Positions 31,636 to 40,804 of a stretch of DNA of 64,000 nucleotides are shown here, piece by piece (the stretch's first letter is position 1; every line of letters begins with the position of its first letter). Under the pieces are notes generated by a model. That model saw nothing but the letters and a program-made list of their open reading frames with translations, did not search any database and was not told where the DNA came from. The position numbers were made by a program, and so were the translations under genes. Source of the DNA: Nucisporomicrobium flavum (GTDB lineage: Bacteria > Actinomycetota > Actinomycetes > Mycobacteriales > Micromonosporaceae); NCBI RefSeq assembly GCF_016464385.1, contig NZ_JADMLH010000014.1, forward strand, positions 165,550 through 229,549, read 5' to 3'.

Positions 31636-33253
31636 CCTGCTGCGAGGGCTGGGCGCCAGCGCGGGCGCCGCCACCGGTCCCGCGTACCGGCTGGCCGACC
31701 CGCCCCGGCTCCCCGCGCCGCGCCCGGTCACCGACCCGGACGCCGAGGTGGACCGGGCGTACGCCGCCATCGACGCGGTCTGCCGGGACATCGGCCGGCG
31801 GGCGGCCGTCACCGCCGACGAGACGGCCGCGGAGATCCTGCGGGCGCAGGCCGCCCTGGCCGCCGACCGGACGCTGCGCGACGGGGTGGCGCTCGCCGTA
31901 CGCGCGGGCCACGAGGCGCCGCACGCGGTGGCGGCTGTCCTCGCCGACCACCGGGCCGCCCTGCTCGCGGCCGGCGGGCTGCTCGCCGCTCGCGCCGCCG
32001 ACCTCGACGACCTGCGCGACCGGGTGGTGGCGCACTGCCTCGGGCTGCCGATGCCGGCGCTGCCCGAGCCGGGCTGCCCGTTCGTGCTGATCGCCGTCGA
32101 CCTCGCCCCCGCCGACGCCGCGCTGCTCGACCCGGCCCGGGTGCTCGCCGTCGTCACGTCGGCCGGCAGCTTCGTCAGCCACACCGCGATCCTCGCCCGG
32201 GCCCGCGGCCTGCCGACCGTCGTGGCCTGCGGCGGGGCGCTGGAGATCGCCGACGGCACAGTGGTCACCGTGGACGGCACGGCCGGCCGGGTCACCGTCG
32301 GGCGCACCGTGCCGGCACCGGCCGAGGAGCCGCCGCCGGCGCCCGAGGAGCCCGCCGACCTGCGCGGGCGTACGGCCGACGGCCACCACGTCGCGCTGCT
32401 CGCCAACATCGGCTGCGCGGCCGAGCTCGCCGGGGCGGCCGTGGAAGGGGTCGGCCTCTTCCGCACCGAACTGCTGTTCCAGCACCACATCGACCCGCCG
32501 ACGACCGCCGAACAGATCGACGCGTACGCCGAGGTCTTCGCGGCCATGCCGGGCCGGCAGGTGATCGTACGGACCCTGGACGCCGGCGCGGACAAGCCGC
32601 TGCCGTTCCTGCGCGACCACGACGAACCCAACCCGGCCCTGGGGATCCGCGGCCTCCGGGTCGCCCGCCGCCGCGCCGACATCCTCCGTACGCAGATCGC
32701 CGCGATCGCCGCGGCGGCCCGCGCGTCGACCGCCCGGGTCGCCGTCATGGCGCCGATGGTCACCACGGTCTCGGAGGCCGCCCAGTTCACGGCCCTGTGC
32801 CGCGACGCCGGCCTGCCCACGGTCGGCGTGATGATCGAGGTCCCGGCCGCGGCGGTCCGCTCCGCCGAGATCCTCCAGGTCGTCGACTTCCTCAGCGTCG
32901 GCACCAACGACCTCAGCCAGTACACCTTCGCCGCGGATCGCCGCAGCGGCGAGCTCGCCGACCTTCTCGACCCCTGGCAACCGGCGCTGCTGTCCCTGAT
33001 CGCCCTGTGCGCCGCGGCCGGCGCGGCGGTGGGCCGCCCGGTCGGGGTCTGCGGCGAGGCGGCGGCCGACCCGGCCTTCGCGGTGGTCCTGGCCGGCCTC
33101 GGCGTGACCAGCCTGTCCATGTCGCCGCCGGCGGTCCCGGCGGTCCGCGCGGCGCTCGCGGCGCACACGCTGGAGGAATGCCGCGCGGCGGCCCAGCGGG
33201 CCCTCGCAGCCGCCGACCCGGCCGCCGCCCGCGCCGCCGTGACCAGGCTCTGA
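31628..33253 (+). CDS. ptsI: PTS Enzyme I (phosphoenolpyruvate-protein phosphotransferase)
   Basis: A 541-residue Enzyme I that takes phosphate from phosphoenolpyruvate and gives it to HPr. The N-terminal HPr-binding domain is followed by the swivelling His domain with active His185 in SFVSHTAILARARGLP. The PEP-binding TIM barrel shows GVGLFRTELLF, VIVRTLDAGADKPLPF, NPALGIRGLR, GVMIEVPAAA, FLSVGTNDLSQY and the active Cys in GVCGEAAAD (~474). All key residues are present. It is slightly shorter than typical (~570). It completes an operon holding every cytoplasmic and membrane PTS part for mannitol, and is followed by a hairpin. Confidence 0.93.
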   Translation: MPDLLRGLGASAGAATGPAYRLADPPRLPAPRPVTDPDAEVDRAYAAIDAVCRDIGRRAAVTADETAAEILRAQAALAADRTLRDGVALAVRAGHEAPHAVAAVLADHRAALLAAGGLLAARAADLDDLRDRVVAHCLGLPMPALPEPGCPFVLIAVDLAPADAALLDPARVLAVVTSAGSFVSHTAILARARGLPTVVACGGALEIADGTVVTVDGTAGRVTVGRTVPAPAEEPPPAPEEPADLRGRTADGHHVALLANIGCAAELAGAAVEGVGLFRTELLFQHHIDPPTTAEQIDAYAEVFAAMPGRQVIVRTLDAGADKPLPFLRDHDEPNPALGIRGLRVARRRADILRTQIAAIAAAARASTARVAVMAPMVTTVSEAAQFTALCRDAGLPTVGVMIEVPAAAVRSAEILQVVDFLSVGTNDLSQYTFAADRRSGELADLLDPWQPALLSLIALCAAAGAAVGRPVGVCGEAAADPAFAVVLAGLGVTSLSMSPPAVPAVRAALAAHTLEECRAAAQRALAAADPAAARAAVTRL

Positions 33254-33268
33254 ACCGGCGGAGCCGGT
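33254..33268 (+). terminator. Short hairpin directly after the Enzyme I stop
   Basis: ACCGGC-GGA-GCCGGT immediately follows the TGA, a tight 6-bp stem with a 3-base loop. The repeat array starts at the next base. Confidence 0.55.
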
Positions 33269-33372
33269 CCGCAGATCGAAAGCCGAATGCCCCGCAGATC
33301 GAACGAAGAGGGGCCCGCAAATCGAAAGCCGCAGCGTCCGCAAATCGAAAGTGTGGGTACCCGAAGATCGAA
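33269..33372. repeat. Five 23-bp-period tandem repeats (CCGCARATCGAA core)
   Basis: The 12-base core CCGCARATCGAA starts at 33269, 33292, 33315, 33338 and 33361, exactly 23 bases apart; copies 1-2 read CCGCAGATCGAA, 3-4 CCGCAAATCGAA and 5 CCGAAGATCGAA. The 11 bases between cores vary. It lies between the PTS operon terminator and the CBS-domain gene. Cores are too short for CRISPR repeats; a protein-binding array is one possibility. Confidence 0.85.
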
Positions 33373-33471
33373 CATCGCCCAGTGGCAGGTGCCGGCGCCT
33401 GCCGCACCCTGACCGGTTCCCGCGCCGGTGGTCCGGGTCTGAGGGGGGCGGGTTCTGGGTAAGGGGCGCGG

Positions 33472-34785
33472 ATGGGTGGTTATGGCTGGCAGGTCGCGCT
33501 CGTCGTGGTCCTGGTGCTGCTGAACGCGGGCTTCGCCGGCAGCGAGATGGCGCTCGTGTCGCTGCGGGAGAGCCAGTTGCAGCGGCTGGAGCGGGAGTCG
33601 CGGACGGGCGTACGGCTGGCTCGGCTGGCGCGGGATCCGAACCGGTTCCTGGCGACCATCCAGATCGGTATCACGCTGGCCGGCTTCCTCGCCTCCGCGG
33701 CCGCGGCCGTGTCGTTGGCGCAGCCGTTGGTCGGGCCGCTGGGTTTTCTCGGCGGTGCCGCGGGGCCGGCGGCGATCGTGCTGGTCACCATCGTGCTGAC
33801 GTTCTTCACGCTGGTGGTGGGGGAGCTGGCGCCGAAGCGGGTGGCGATGCAGCGGGCCGAGGGGTGGGCGCTCGCCGTGGCGCGGCCGCTCGACGTGCTG
33901 GCCGGGCTCACCCGGCCCGCGGTGTGGCTGCTGGGCAAGGCCGGCGATCTGATCGTGCGGCTCGCCGGCGGCGACCCGGATGCCGGCCGGGAGGAGGTGA
34001 GCAGCGAGGAGATCCGCGACATGGTCGCGGTGCAGGAGAACTTCTCCGCCGAGCAGCGCACGATCATCAGCGGCGCCTTCGAGATCGCGGACCGGACGCT
34101 GCGGGAGATCTTCGTACCGCGGCGGGACGTGTTCACGCTGCCGGCCGTGCTGCGGGCCGAGGAGGCGCTGCGCAAGCTGGTCGAGGCGGGGCACTCGCGG
34201 GCGCCGGTCACCGGGCCGCTGGGGCTCGACGACGTGCTGGGCGTCGTCCACCTGCGCGACCTGGTCGACGCCGAGGGGCCGGTCATCGGGGTCGTGTTCC
34301 AGCCGCTGTACCTGCCCGGAACGCTGAAGGTCTCCGACGCCATGCGGCAGATGCGCCAGCAGCGCGGGCAGTTCGCCCTGGTCGTCGACGAGCACGGGTC
34401 GGTGGGCGGCATCGTCACCATGGAGGACCTGGTCGAGGAGGTCGTCGGTGAGATCTACGACGAGACCGACCGGGATGTCCGCTCGGTGGTGCACGAGGAC
34501 GACGGCGCGATGCTGCTGCCCGGTACCTTCCCCATCCACGACCTGTCCGACATCGGGGTGGACGTCGAGACCACCGACGGCGGTTTCACCACCGTCGCCG
34601 GGCTGGTGCTGTCGCTGCTGGGGCACATACCGACCGAGCCGGGCGAGATCGTGACGCTCGACGGCCACACCGCCGAGGTCACCGAGGTCACCGGGCGGGC
34701 GATCACCGCCGTACGCCTGCGGCCGCTCCCAGGATCCGTTCAGCCGGACTTGTTAGCTTCTGCCCGACCTGACAGTCCTTCGTAG
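33472..34785 (+). CDS. CNNM/CBS-domain (CorC/HlyC) membrane protein
   Basis: A 437-residue protein of the hemolysin C/CorC-like family, linked to magnesium or cobalt homeostasis. Residues ~1-175 form the CNNM (DUF21) membrane domain (LNAGFAGSEMALVSLRES, LATIQIGITLAGFLASA, FFTLVVGELAPKRVAMQ). Two CBS domains follow (~195-320: MVAVQENFSAEQR, VPRRDVFTLPA, ALVVDEHGSVGGIVTMEDL), then the C-terminal CorC_HlyC domain (~345-425: LLPGTFPIHDLSDI, TVAGLVLSLLGHIP). ATG 33472 has an AAGGGG ribosome site. Ions transported are not predictable. The repeat array is 100 bases upstream. Confidence 0.9.
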   Translation: MGGYGWQVALVVVLVLLNAGFAGSEMALVSLRESQLQRLERESRTGVRLARLARDPNRFLATIQIGITLAGFLASAAAAVSLAQPLVGPLGFLGGAAGPAAIVLVTIVLTFFTLVVGELAPKRVAMQRAEGWALAVARPLDVLAGLTRPAVWLLGKAGDLIVRLAGGDPDAGREEVSSEEIRDMVAVQENFSAEQRTIISGAFEIADRTLREIFVPRRDVFTLPAVLRAEEALRKLVEAGHSRAPVTGPLGLDDVLGVVHLRDLVDAEGPVIGVVFQPLYLPGTLKVSDAMRQMRQQRGQFALVVDEHGSVGGIVTMEDLVEEVVGEIYDETDRDVRSVVHEDDGAMLLPGTFPIHDLSDIGVDVETTDGGFTTVAGLVLSLLGHIPTEPGEIVTLDGHTAEVTEVTGRAITAVRLRPLPGSVQPDLLASARPDSPS

Positions 34786-34793
34786 GGAGAGTT

Positions 34794-35723
34794 GTGGGCC
34801 TGAAGCGGATGCTGGGCGCCTTCGGTGTGGGCGGTCCGAGTGTCGACACCGTGCTGATGAGTCCGGACGCGCGGCCGGGGGCGCCGCTGACCGGGCACGT
34901 GAACCTGACCGGCGGCAGCCATGACGTCGAGATCGAGCACATCAGCCTGGCTCTTGTCACCCGGGTCGAGGTCGAGGGCGGCAGCGGGGAGTACGGCGCC
35001 ACCGGCGAGTTCTTCCACGCCACGGTCAGCGGCCCGACGCGCCTGGCGAAGGGCGAGCAGCTCTCCCTGCCGTTCCAGATCGTGCTGCCGTGGGAGACCC
35101 CGATCACCACTGTGTACGGCCAGCACCTGCGCGGGATGACGATGGGGGTGCGGACCGAGGTGGCCGTGGCCAAGGCCGTCGACAAGGGCGACCTGGACCT
35201 CATCGCCGTGCACCCGCTGCCGATCCAGGAGCGGATCCTCGAGGCGTTCGCCCGGCTGGGCTTCCAGTTCAAGCACGCCGACCTGGAGTACGGCCGGATC
35301 GCCGGCGTGCACCAGACGCTCCCGTTCTTCCAGGAGATCGAGTACTACCCGCCGGACCGGTACGCGCACGGCATCAACGAGGTCGAGCTGACCTTCGTGA
35401 CGAACCCGCACACCGTCGAGGTGGTGCTGGAGTTCGACAAGCGCGGCGGCATGTTCAGCGGCGGCCACGACTCGTACGGCCGCTACACCGTCCCGCACGC
35501 CGACGCGGACACCACCGACTGGGCGCAGGTCGTCGACGGCTGGGTACGCGAGGCGCTCACCCACTATCAGGCTGTGCCGGGCTACAGCCACGGTTACGGC
35601 GGCCACGGCCACGGTCACGGCGGCGTCGGCATGGTGGCGGGCGTCGCCGGCGGCGTGGCCGCGGGCTTCCTCGCCGGTGAGGTCATCGACGAGGTGTTCG
35701 ACGAGTTCGAGGGCGAGGACTGA
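34794..35723 (+). CDS. Spo0M-like arrestin-fold protein
   Basis: A 309-residue Spo0M family protein. The N-terminal ~240 residues form the arrestin-like beta-sandwich pair (LGAFGVGGPSVDTVLMSPD, GHVNLTGGSHDVEIEHISL, TRLAKGEQLSLPFQIVLPWE and RYAHGINEVELTFVTNP). The C-terminus adds a His/Gly-rich run (HGYGGHGHGHGG), possibly metal-binding, then a small hydrophobic segment (VAGVAGGVAAGFLAG) and an acidic tail. Spo0M affects sporulation and cell-end positioning in Bacillus; a role in actinomycete development is plausible only by analogy. GTG 34794 has an AGGGAGA ribosome site. Confidence 0.88.
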   Translation: MGLKRMLGAFGVGGPSVDTVLMSPDARPGAPLTGHVNLTGGSHDVEIEHISLALVTRVEVEGGSGEYGATGEFFHATVSGPTRLAKGEQLSLPFQIVLPWETPITTVYGQHLRGMTMGVRTEVAVAKAVDKGDLDLIAVHPLPIQERILEAFARLGFQFKHADLEYGRIAGVHQTLPFFQEIEYYPPDRYAHGINEVELTFVTNPHTVEVVLEFDKRGGMFSGGHDSYGRYTVPHADADTTDWAQVVDGWVREALTHYQAVPGYSHGYGGHGHGHGGVGMVAGVAGGVAAGFLAGEVIDEVFDEFEGED

Positions 35724-35729
35724 CGCTCG

Positions 35730-35770
35730 CCTGCAGTCCGGTCGTGGGTGGCGGCGGGGTGGTTGGACGG
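35730..35770 (-). repeat. Dispersed ~41-bp intergenic repeat, copy 3
   Basis: It fills the whole 48-base gap between the spo0M-like gene and the convergent GH15 gene. Reverse-strand reading begins CCGTCCAACCACCCCGCC, close to copy 1 (~36/41) and copy 2. Confidence 0.7.
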
Positions 35771-35771
35771 G

Positions 35772-37574
35772 TCACTTGAGGCCCTCACGGGCGCGCGCCT
35801 CGCTGGCGGCCAGCGCGTCCGTGAGGGTACGGGCCGTGTCGATCAGCGGCACGTGGCTGAACGCCTGCGGGAAGTTGCCCACCAGCCGCCGCGCGCCGGT
35901 GTCGTACTCCTCGGAGAGCAGCCCGACGTCGTTGCGCAGGGCCAGCAGGCGTTCGAACACCTCGCGCGCCTCCTCCTGCCGTCCCATCAGCGCGTAGTTG
36001 TCGGCCAGCCAGAACGTGCAGGCCAGGAACGCACCCTCGCCCGGCGGCAGCCCGTCCACATCGGTGTCCGCGTGCTGGGTGTAGCGCTGGACGAAGCCGT
36101 CCTTCAGCAACTCCCGCTCGATGGCCTCGACCGTGCCCACGACGCGCTCGTCGGTCGCCGGCAGGAAGCCGACCAGCGGCACCATGAGCAGGGCCGCGTC
36201 GAGCTCATCGGAGCCGTAGTACTGGGTGAAGGTGCGGCGCTTCTTGTCGTACCCGTTGGTCAGGATGTCCTCGCGGATGTCGTCGCGCAGCTTGCGCCAC
36301 CGCTTCACCGGGCCCTCGAGGCCGAAGTCCTCGACGGCCTTCACCGCCCGGTCCGCGGCCACCCAGGCCATCAGCTTCGAGTGCACGAAGTGCCGGGGGT
36401 CACCGCGTACCTCCCAGATGCCCTCGTCCGGCTCGGTCCAGTGCTGCTCGACGAACTCCATCAGCTTGACCTGCAGACCCCAGGCGTTGTCGTTGGTCCG
36501 CAGGCCCGCGCGCCGGTCCTGGTGCAGCGCGTCCATCACCTCGCCGTAGACGTCCAGCTGGAACTGCTCCGCGGCGGCGTTGCCGATCCGTACGGGGTTG
36601 CCGTCGTAGCCGGTCAGCCAGTCGGCGATGTACTCGTCGAGGCGGCGCTCGCCGGCCACGCCGTACATGATCTGCAGCTGGGAGGGATCGCCGGCGATGG
36701 CCCGCAGCAGCCACTTGCGCCACGCCTTCGCCTCGCTCTGGAAGCCGGAGTACAGCAGCGACTGCAGGGTGATCGTGGCGTCGCGCAGCCAGCAGAAGCG
36801 GTAGTCCCAGTTGCGGACGCCGCCGAGCTTCTCGGGCAGCGAGGTGGTGGCCGCGGCGACGATGCCGCCGGTGGGCGCGTACGTGAGGGCCTTGAGCGTC
36901 AGCAGCGACCGCACCACGGCGTCGCGCCACTCACCCTCGTACGTGCACGCGGAGACCCAGCCGCGCCAGTAGCCCTCGGTGGCGCCGAGCTCGTGCAGGG
37001 CGTCGATCAGCTCGGGCGGCGGCAGGTGCGAGGGACGCCAGGTCAGCACGAAGGGCGTACGGTCGCCGGCCGACACGGTGAAGTCGGCGCGGGTGGACAT
37101 GTTCTCGCCGCGGGTCTCCACGGGCGTCCGCAGCCACGCCGCGTCCGGGCCGGCGACGGCCACCAGGTCGCCGTCCTCGCGGTACACCCACGGGACGACG
37201 TGACCGTAGTCGAAGCGCAGCCGCAGGTTCATCTGCATCGGCACAGTGCCGCGTACGCCCTCGACGATGCGCACCACGTCGGGCGCCTCCCCGCGCGGCG
37301 GCATGAAGTCGACGAGCCGGACGACCCCGTCGGCGGTCTCGAACTCGGTCTCCAGCACCAGCGTGTCGTCGCGGTACCGGCGGCGTACGGCGGTCGCCTC
37401 CCCGGCGGGCGCGATCGTCCAGTGCCCGTTCTCCTCGGTGCCGAGCAGCGCGGCGAAGATGGCGCCCGAGTCGAACCTCGGTACGCACAGCCAGTCGATC
37501 GACCCGTTCCGCCCCACCAGCGCGGCGGTCTGGGTGTCGGCGATGATCGCGTAGTCCTCGATGGGCAGCGCCAT
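35772..37574 (-). CDS. GH15 trehalase/glucoamylase-like glycosidase
   Basis: A 600-residue glycoside hydrolase family 15 protein without a signal peptide. The N-terminal super-sandwich starts LPIEDYAIIADTQTAALVGR and NGSIDWLCVPRFDS; the (alpha/alpha)6 barrel follows, with NWDYRFCWLRDAT, the general acid Glu in TEPDEGIWEVRG, then HFVHSKLMAWVAADRA, and the general base Glu in PPGEGAFLACTFWLADN. This is the group that includes mycobacterial cytoplasmic trehalase, so alpha-trehalose or short alpha-glucans are the likely substrate. It is convergent with the spo0M-like gene; an isolated monocistronic gene with promoter in 37575-37697. Confidence 0.92.
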   Translation of the reverse strand: MALPIEDYAIIADTQTAALVGRNGSIDWLCVPRFDSGAIFAALLGTEENGHWTIAPAGEATAVRRRYRDDTLVLETEFETADGVVRLVDFMPPRGEAPDVVRIVEGVRGTVPMQMNLRLRFDYGHVVPWVYREDGDLVAVAGPDAAWLRTPVETRGENMSTRADFTVSAGDRTPFVLTWRPSHLPPPELIDALHELGATEGYWRGWVSACTYEGEWRDAVVRSLLTLKALTYAPTGGIVAAATTSLPEKLGGVRNWDYRFCWLRDATITLQSLLYSGFQSEAKAWRKWLLRAIAGDPSQLQIMYGVAGERRLDEYIADWLTGYDGNPVRIGNAAAEQFQLDVYGEVMDALHQDRRAGLRTNDNAWGLQVKLMEFVEQHWTEPDEGIWEVRGDPRHFVHSKLMAWVAADRAVKAVEDFGLEGPVKRWRKLRDDIREDILTNGYDKKRRTFTQYYGSDELDAALLMVPLVGFLPATDERVVGTVEAIERELLKDGFVQRYTQHADTDVDGLPPGEGAFLACTFWLADNYALMGRQEEAREVFERLLALRNDVGLLSEEYDTGARRLVGNFPQAFSHVPLIDTARTLTDALAASEARAREGLK

Positions 37575-37697
37575 GACCCGCTTACGTACCCGCGCCGCGG
37601 CCGCCTGTCACATCCGGGTTCGCTGCGTCGTCCCTGTGCTGGCCGGCCCGCGAGTAGCGTCGGGCGGGCACCGGTCGCCACGACGGAAGGACCTGAG

Positions 37698-39011
37698 ATG
37701 GCTCGTCCCCGGATCGTCATCGTCGGTGCCGGGTTCGCCGGTTTCGAGACCGCGCGGACCCTCGCCCGGCTCGCGCGCGGCGCCGCCGACATCGTCCTCA
37801 TCAACCCGACCGACTACTTCCTCTACCTGCCGCTGCTCCCCGAGGTCGCCGCCGGCATCCTCGAGCCGCGCCGGGTGTCCGTGTCGCTCGCCGCGACGCT
37901 GCCCGGCGTCCGCGTGCTGCTCGGCGAGGTCGACGGCTTGGATCTGGCCGCGCGGACCGTCTCGTACGCCGACCCCGACGGCGGCAGGCACAGCATCGGC
38001 TACCACCGTCTCGTCCTCGCGGCCGGCAGCGTGAACAAGCTGCTGCCGGTGCCCGGCGTCACCGAGTACGCGCACGGCTTCCGGGGCATCCCCGAGGCCC
38101 TGTACCTGCGCGACCACATCACCCGCCAGATCGAGATGGCGGAGACGGCCGAGGACCCTGCCGAGCGGGAGGCCCGGTCCACGTTCGTCGTGGTCGGTGC
38201 GGGTTACACGGGTACGGAGGTGGCCGCGCAGGGCGTCCTGTTCACGAAGGCGCTCACCCGTAACCGGCCCGGGGTGCACCCGCGCTGGCTGCTCATCGAC
38301 ACGGCCGACCGGGTGCTGCCGTCGCTCGACCCGCGGCTTGCCGTGGCGGCCGACGAGGTGCTGCGCCGCCGCGGGGTGGAGGTGCTGTTGAAGAGCTCGG
38401 TCGAGGAGGCCGGCCCGGAGGGCGTACGCCTCAGCGACGGCGACTTCGTGCCGACCCGCTCGCTGATCTGGTGCGTCGGCGTGCGCCCCGACCCGCTCGT
38501 CGCGGACCTCGGGCTGGAGGTGCGGCACGGCCGCCTGGTCGTGGACGAGTTCCTCACCGTGCCCGGCCACCCCGACGTGTACGCCGTCGGCGACGCGGCC
38601 GCCGTGCCCGACCTCACCCGTCCCGGGGAGCTCACCGGCATGACCGCTCAGCACGCCACCCGCCAGGGGAAGACCGCCGCGCACAACATCGCCGCCTCGT
38701 ACGGCAAGGGCCGGCGCCGCGCGTACGTCCACCACGACCTCGGGTTCGTGGTCGACCTGGGCGGCCTGGACTCCGCGGCGAACCCGCTCGGGGTGCCGCT
38801 GCGGGGCTTCCCGGCCAAGGTGGTCACCCGCGGTTACCACCTGCTGTCGATGCCGGGCAACCGGGTGCGGGTCGCGGCGGACTGGCTGCTCGACACCGTG
38901 CTGCCCCGGCAGGGCGTGCAGCTGGGGCTGGTCTCGGCCGCGGCGGTGCCGCTGGACAGCGCCTTCCCGCAAGGGCTGCCCGACACCGGCGTGACCTCGA
39001 AGACACCCTGA
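37698..39011 (+). CDS. Type II NADH dehydrogenase-like FAD oxidoreductase
   Basis: A 437-residue flavoprotein that passes electrons from NADH to quinone without pumping protons (NDH-2 family). FAD-binding GAGFAGFETARTLAR at the N-terminus, then YFLYLPLLPEVAAGILEP (the NDH-2 signature), NAD-binding VVVGAGYTGTEVAAQG, the second FAD motif YAVGDAAAVPD and the quinone-site AQHATRQGKTAAHNI. The C-terminal amphipathic part (GYHLLSMPGNRVRVAADWLL) should attach to the membrane. ATG 37698 has a GGAAGG ribosome site. It follows the divergent GH15 gene. Confidence 0.92.
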   Translation: MARPRIVIVGAGFAGFETARTLARLARGAADIVLINPTDYFLYLPLLPEVAAGILEPRRVSVSLAATLPGVRVLLGEVDGLDLAARTVSYADPDGGRHSIGYHRLVLAAGSVNKLLPVPGVTEYAHGFRGIPEALYLRDHITRQIEMAETAEDPAEREARSTFVVVGAGYTGTEVAAQGVLFTKALTRNRPGVHPRWLLIDTADRVLPSLDPRLAVAADEVLRRRGVEVLLKSSVEEAGPEGVRLSDGDFVPTRSLIWCVGVRPDPLVADLGLEVRHGRLVVDEFLTVPGHPDVYAVGDAAAVPDLTRPGELTGMTAQHATRQGKTAAHNIAASYGKGRRRAYVHHDLGFVVDLGGLDSAANPLGVPLRGFPAKVVTRGYHLLSMPGNRVRVAADWLLDTVLPRQGVQLGLVSAAAVPLDSAFPQGLPDTGVTSKTP

Positions 39012-39029
39012 TCCCGTCACGCATGACCG

Positions 39030-39046
39030 GGTGCCGGTCGGGCACC
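39030..39046 (+). terminator. Weak hairpin after the NDH-2 gene
   Basis: GGTGCC-GGTCG-GGCACC, a 6-bp stem 18 bases after the stop. It may terminate the gene ahead of the MFS exporter. Confidence 0.4.
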
Positions 39047-39185
39047 AGGGGATGCGCGGTGCCGCGCGGGGCTGCGAGCCGCGTCTCATTCGCCGTTCAG
39101 CGGTCGGGAAGTGGCCGCAATCCTCCATACGATCATGCTCGAAGGCCGGTCGGGGATCGGCGACGGTACGGGGAAGGACCAGCCG

Positions 39186-40691
39186 ATGTCGGCTACAGCA
39201 ACAGAGTCACAGACCGGCGAGCACGCCGCGGGGCCGCATCCCCGTCGCTGGGCGGCGCTCGGGGTCATCGCGATCTCGCAGCTCATGGTGGTGCTCGACG
39301 CGACGATCGTGAACATCGCCCTGCCCAGCGCGCGGGCGGACCTCGGCATCACGGTGGCCGACCAGCAGTGGGTGGTGACGGCGTACACGCTCGCGTTCGG
39401 TGGTCTGCTGCTGCTCGGCGGCCGCATCGCCGACTACTGGGGCCGCAAGCGCACCTTCATGGTCGGCGCCATCGGCTTCGCCGTGGCCTCCGCGATCGGC
39501 GGCCTGGCGACCAGCGGGACGCTGCTCTTCGGCGCCCGCGCGCTGCAGGGCGCGTTCGGCGCGTTGCTCGCGCCGGCCTCGCTCGCCCTGCTCACGGTGC
39601 TGTTCACCGAGGCCCGCGAGCGGGCCAAGGCCTTCGCCGTGTACGGCGCCATCGCCGGCGGTGGTTCCGCGGTGGGCCTGCTGCTGGGCGGTGTGCTCAC
39701 CGAGTACGCGAGCTGGCGCTGGTGCCTGCTGGTCAACATCCCGATCGCGCTGGTGGCGCTGGCGCTGGCCGTCCCGCTGGTGCCGGAGAGCAAGGCGCAC
39801 GGCGACACCACGTACGACGTGCCCGGCGCGATCGTGGTGACGCTGGGCCTGGCCTCGCTGGTGTACGGCTTCACCGAGGCGGCCAAGCCGGACAAGGGCT
39901 GGGACGCGGGCACCACCTGGGGGTTCATCGGCGTGGGCCTGGCCCTGCTGGTGCTGTTCGTGGCCATCGAGCGCCGGACGCGGAACCCGCTGCTGCCGCT
40001 GCGCATCGTCCTCGACCGCAACCGGGGCGGGGCGTACGTGGCGTCGATGCTGGTCGGCGCGGGCCTCTTCGGCGCGTTCCTGTTCCTCACGCTGTACCTG
40101 CAGAACGTGCTGGGCTACACGCCGCTGCGGGCGGGCTTCGCGTCGTTGCCCGTCACCGTGGGTGTCCTGATCTCCGCGACGGTGGCCTCGAACCTGCTGC
40201 CGCGGACCGGCCCCAAGCCGCTCATGATCGTCGGTCCGGTGCTCGCCGCGGCGGGCATGATCTCGCTGCGCTTCATCGACCTGGACACCTCGTTCTGGGC
40301 GCACCTGATGCCCGCGCAGGTGCTGCTGGGGCTGGGCCTCGGGTTCACCTTCGTCCCGCTGTCGAGCCTGGCGCTGGTCGGCGTCCCGCAGCACGACGCC
40401 GGTGCGGCGAGCGCGGCGCTCAACGCGACCCAGCAGGTCGGCGGCTCGCTGGGTACGGCGTTGCTGAACACGATCGCCACCAGCGCGATCACCGCGTACC
40501 TGGTGGCGCATCCGCCACGCAGCCCGCAGGAGGGGCAGCAGGCGGCACTGGCGGCCCAGGTCGACGGGTATGCCGACGCCTTCACCTGGGCGGCGGCTCT
40601 GATCCTGGTGGCGTCCGTGGTCACCGCGGTCTTCATCAAGGTCGGCAAGGAGGAGCTGCCGGCGGGGGAGTCGGTCGCGCACGTCGGCTGA
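39186..40691 (+). CDS. DHA2-family (EmrB/QacA-type) MFS exporter
   Basis: A 501-residue major facilitator with 14 predicted helices. MVVLDATIVNIALPSARADL is the DHA2 helix-1 signature; LGGRIADYWGRKRTFMVGA is motif A; ARALQGAFGALLAPASLAL and GGVLTEYASWRWCLLVNIP follow, the last typical of the family. It expels drugs or intermediates in exchange for protons. I chose ATG 39186 (SATATES...); the open frame to 39111 adds non-conserved sequence. A GGAAGG ribosome site lies ten bases upstream and TACGAT (~39127) may be a -10 element. No adjacent regulator. Confidence 0.9.
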   Translation: MSATATESQTGEHAAGPHPRRWAALGVIAISQLMVVLDATIVNIALPSARADLGITVADQQWVVTAYTLAFGGLLLLGGRIADYWGRKRTFMVGAIGFAVASAIGGLATSGTLLFGARALQGAFGALLAPASLALLTVLFTEARERAKAFAVYGAIAGGGSAVGLLLGGVLTEYASWRWCLLVNIPIALVALALAVPLVPESKAHGDTTYDVPGAIVVTLGLASLVYGFTEAAKPDKGWDAGTTWGFIGVGLALLVLFVAIERRTRNPLLPLRIVLDRNRGGAYVASMLVGAGLFGAFLFLTLYLQNVLGYTPLRAGFASLPVTVGVLISATVASNLLPRTGPKPLMIVGPVLAAAGMISLRFIDLDTSFWAHLMPAQVLLGLGLGFTFVPLSSLALVGVPQHDAGAASAALNATQQVGGSLGTALLNTIATSAITAYLVAHPPRSPQEGQQAALAAQVDGYADAFTWAAALILVASVVTAVFIKVGKEELPAGESVAHVG

Positions 40692-40804
40692 CGAGCGTCG
40701 CGTTTCACCCGGTCAGGGGAGTTTAGTCCGATTGTCCGAGGGATCCGGCCGTCCGGTGTAGGCGGATCAGCTCGGGCAAAACGGCTATACGTCATAATTC
40801 GGTC

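Noticed and set aside
33269..33372. CRISPR-like array
   Set aside because: Cores are only 12 bases with 11-base gaps, far too short for CRISPR repeats and spacers, and no cas gene is near.
30859..34668. A 1269-codon open frame on the reverse strand
   Set aside because: It is a shadow of the IIA, HPr, Enzyme I and CBS-domain genes. Its translation is low-complexity Arg/Ala/Gly/Ser text without any domain; high GC keeps antisense frames open.
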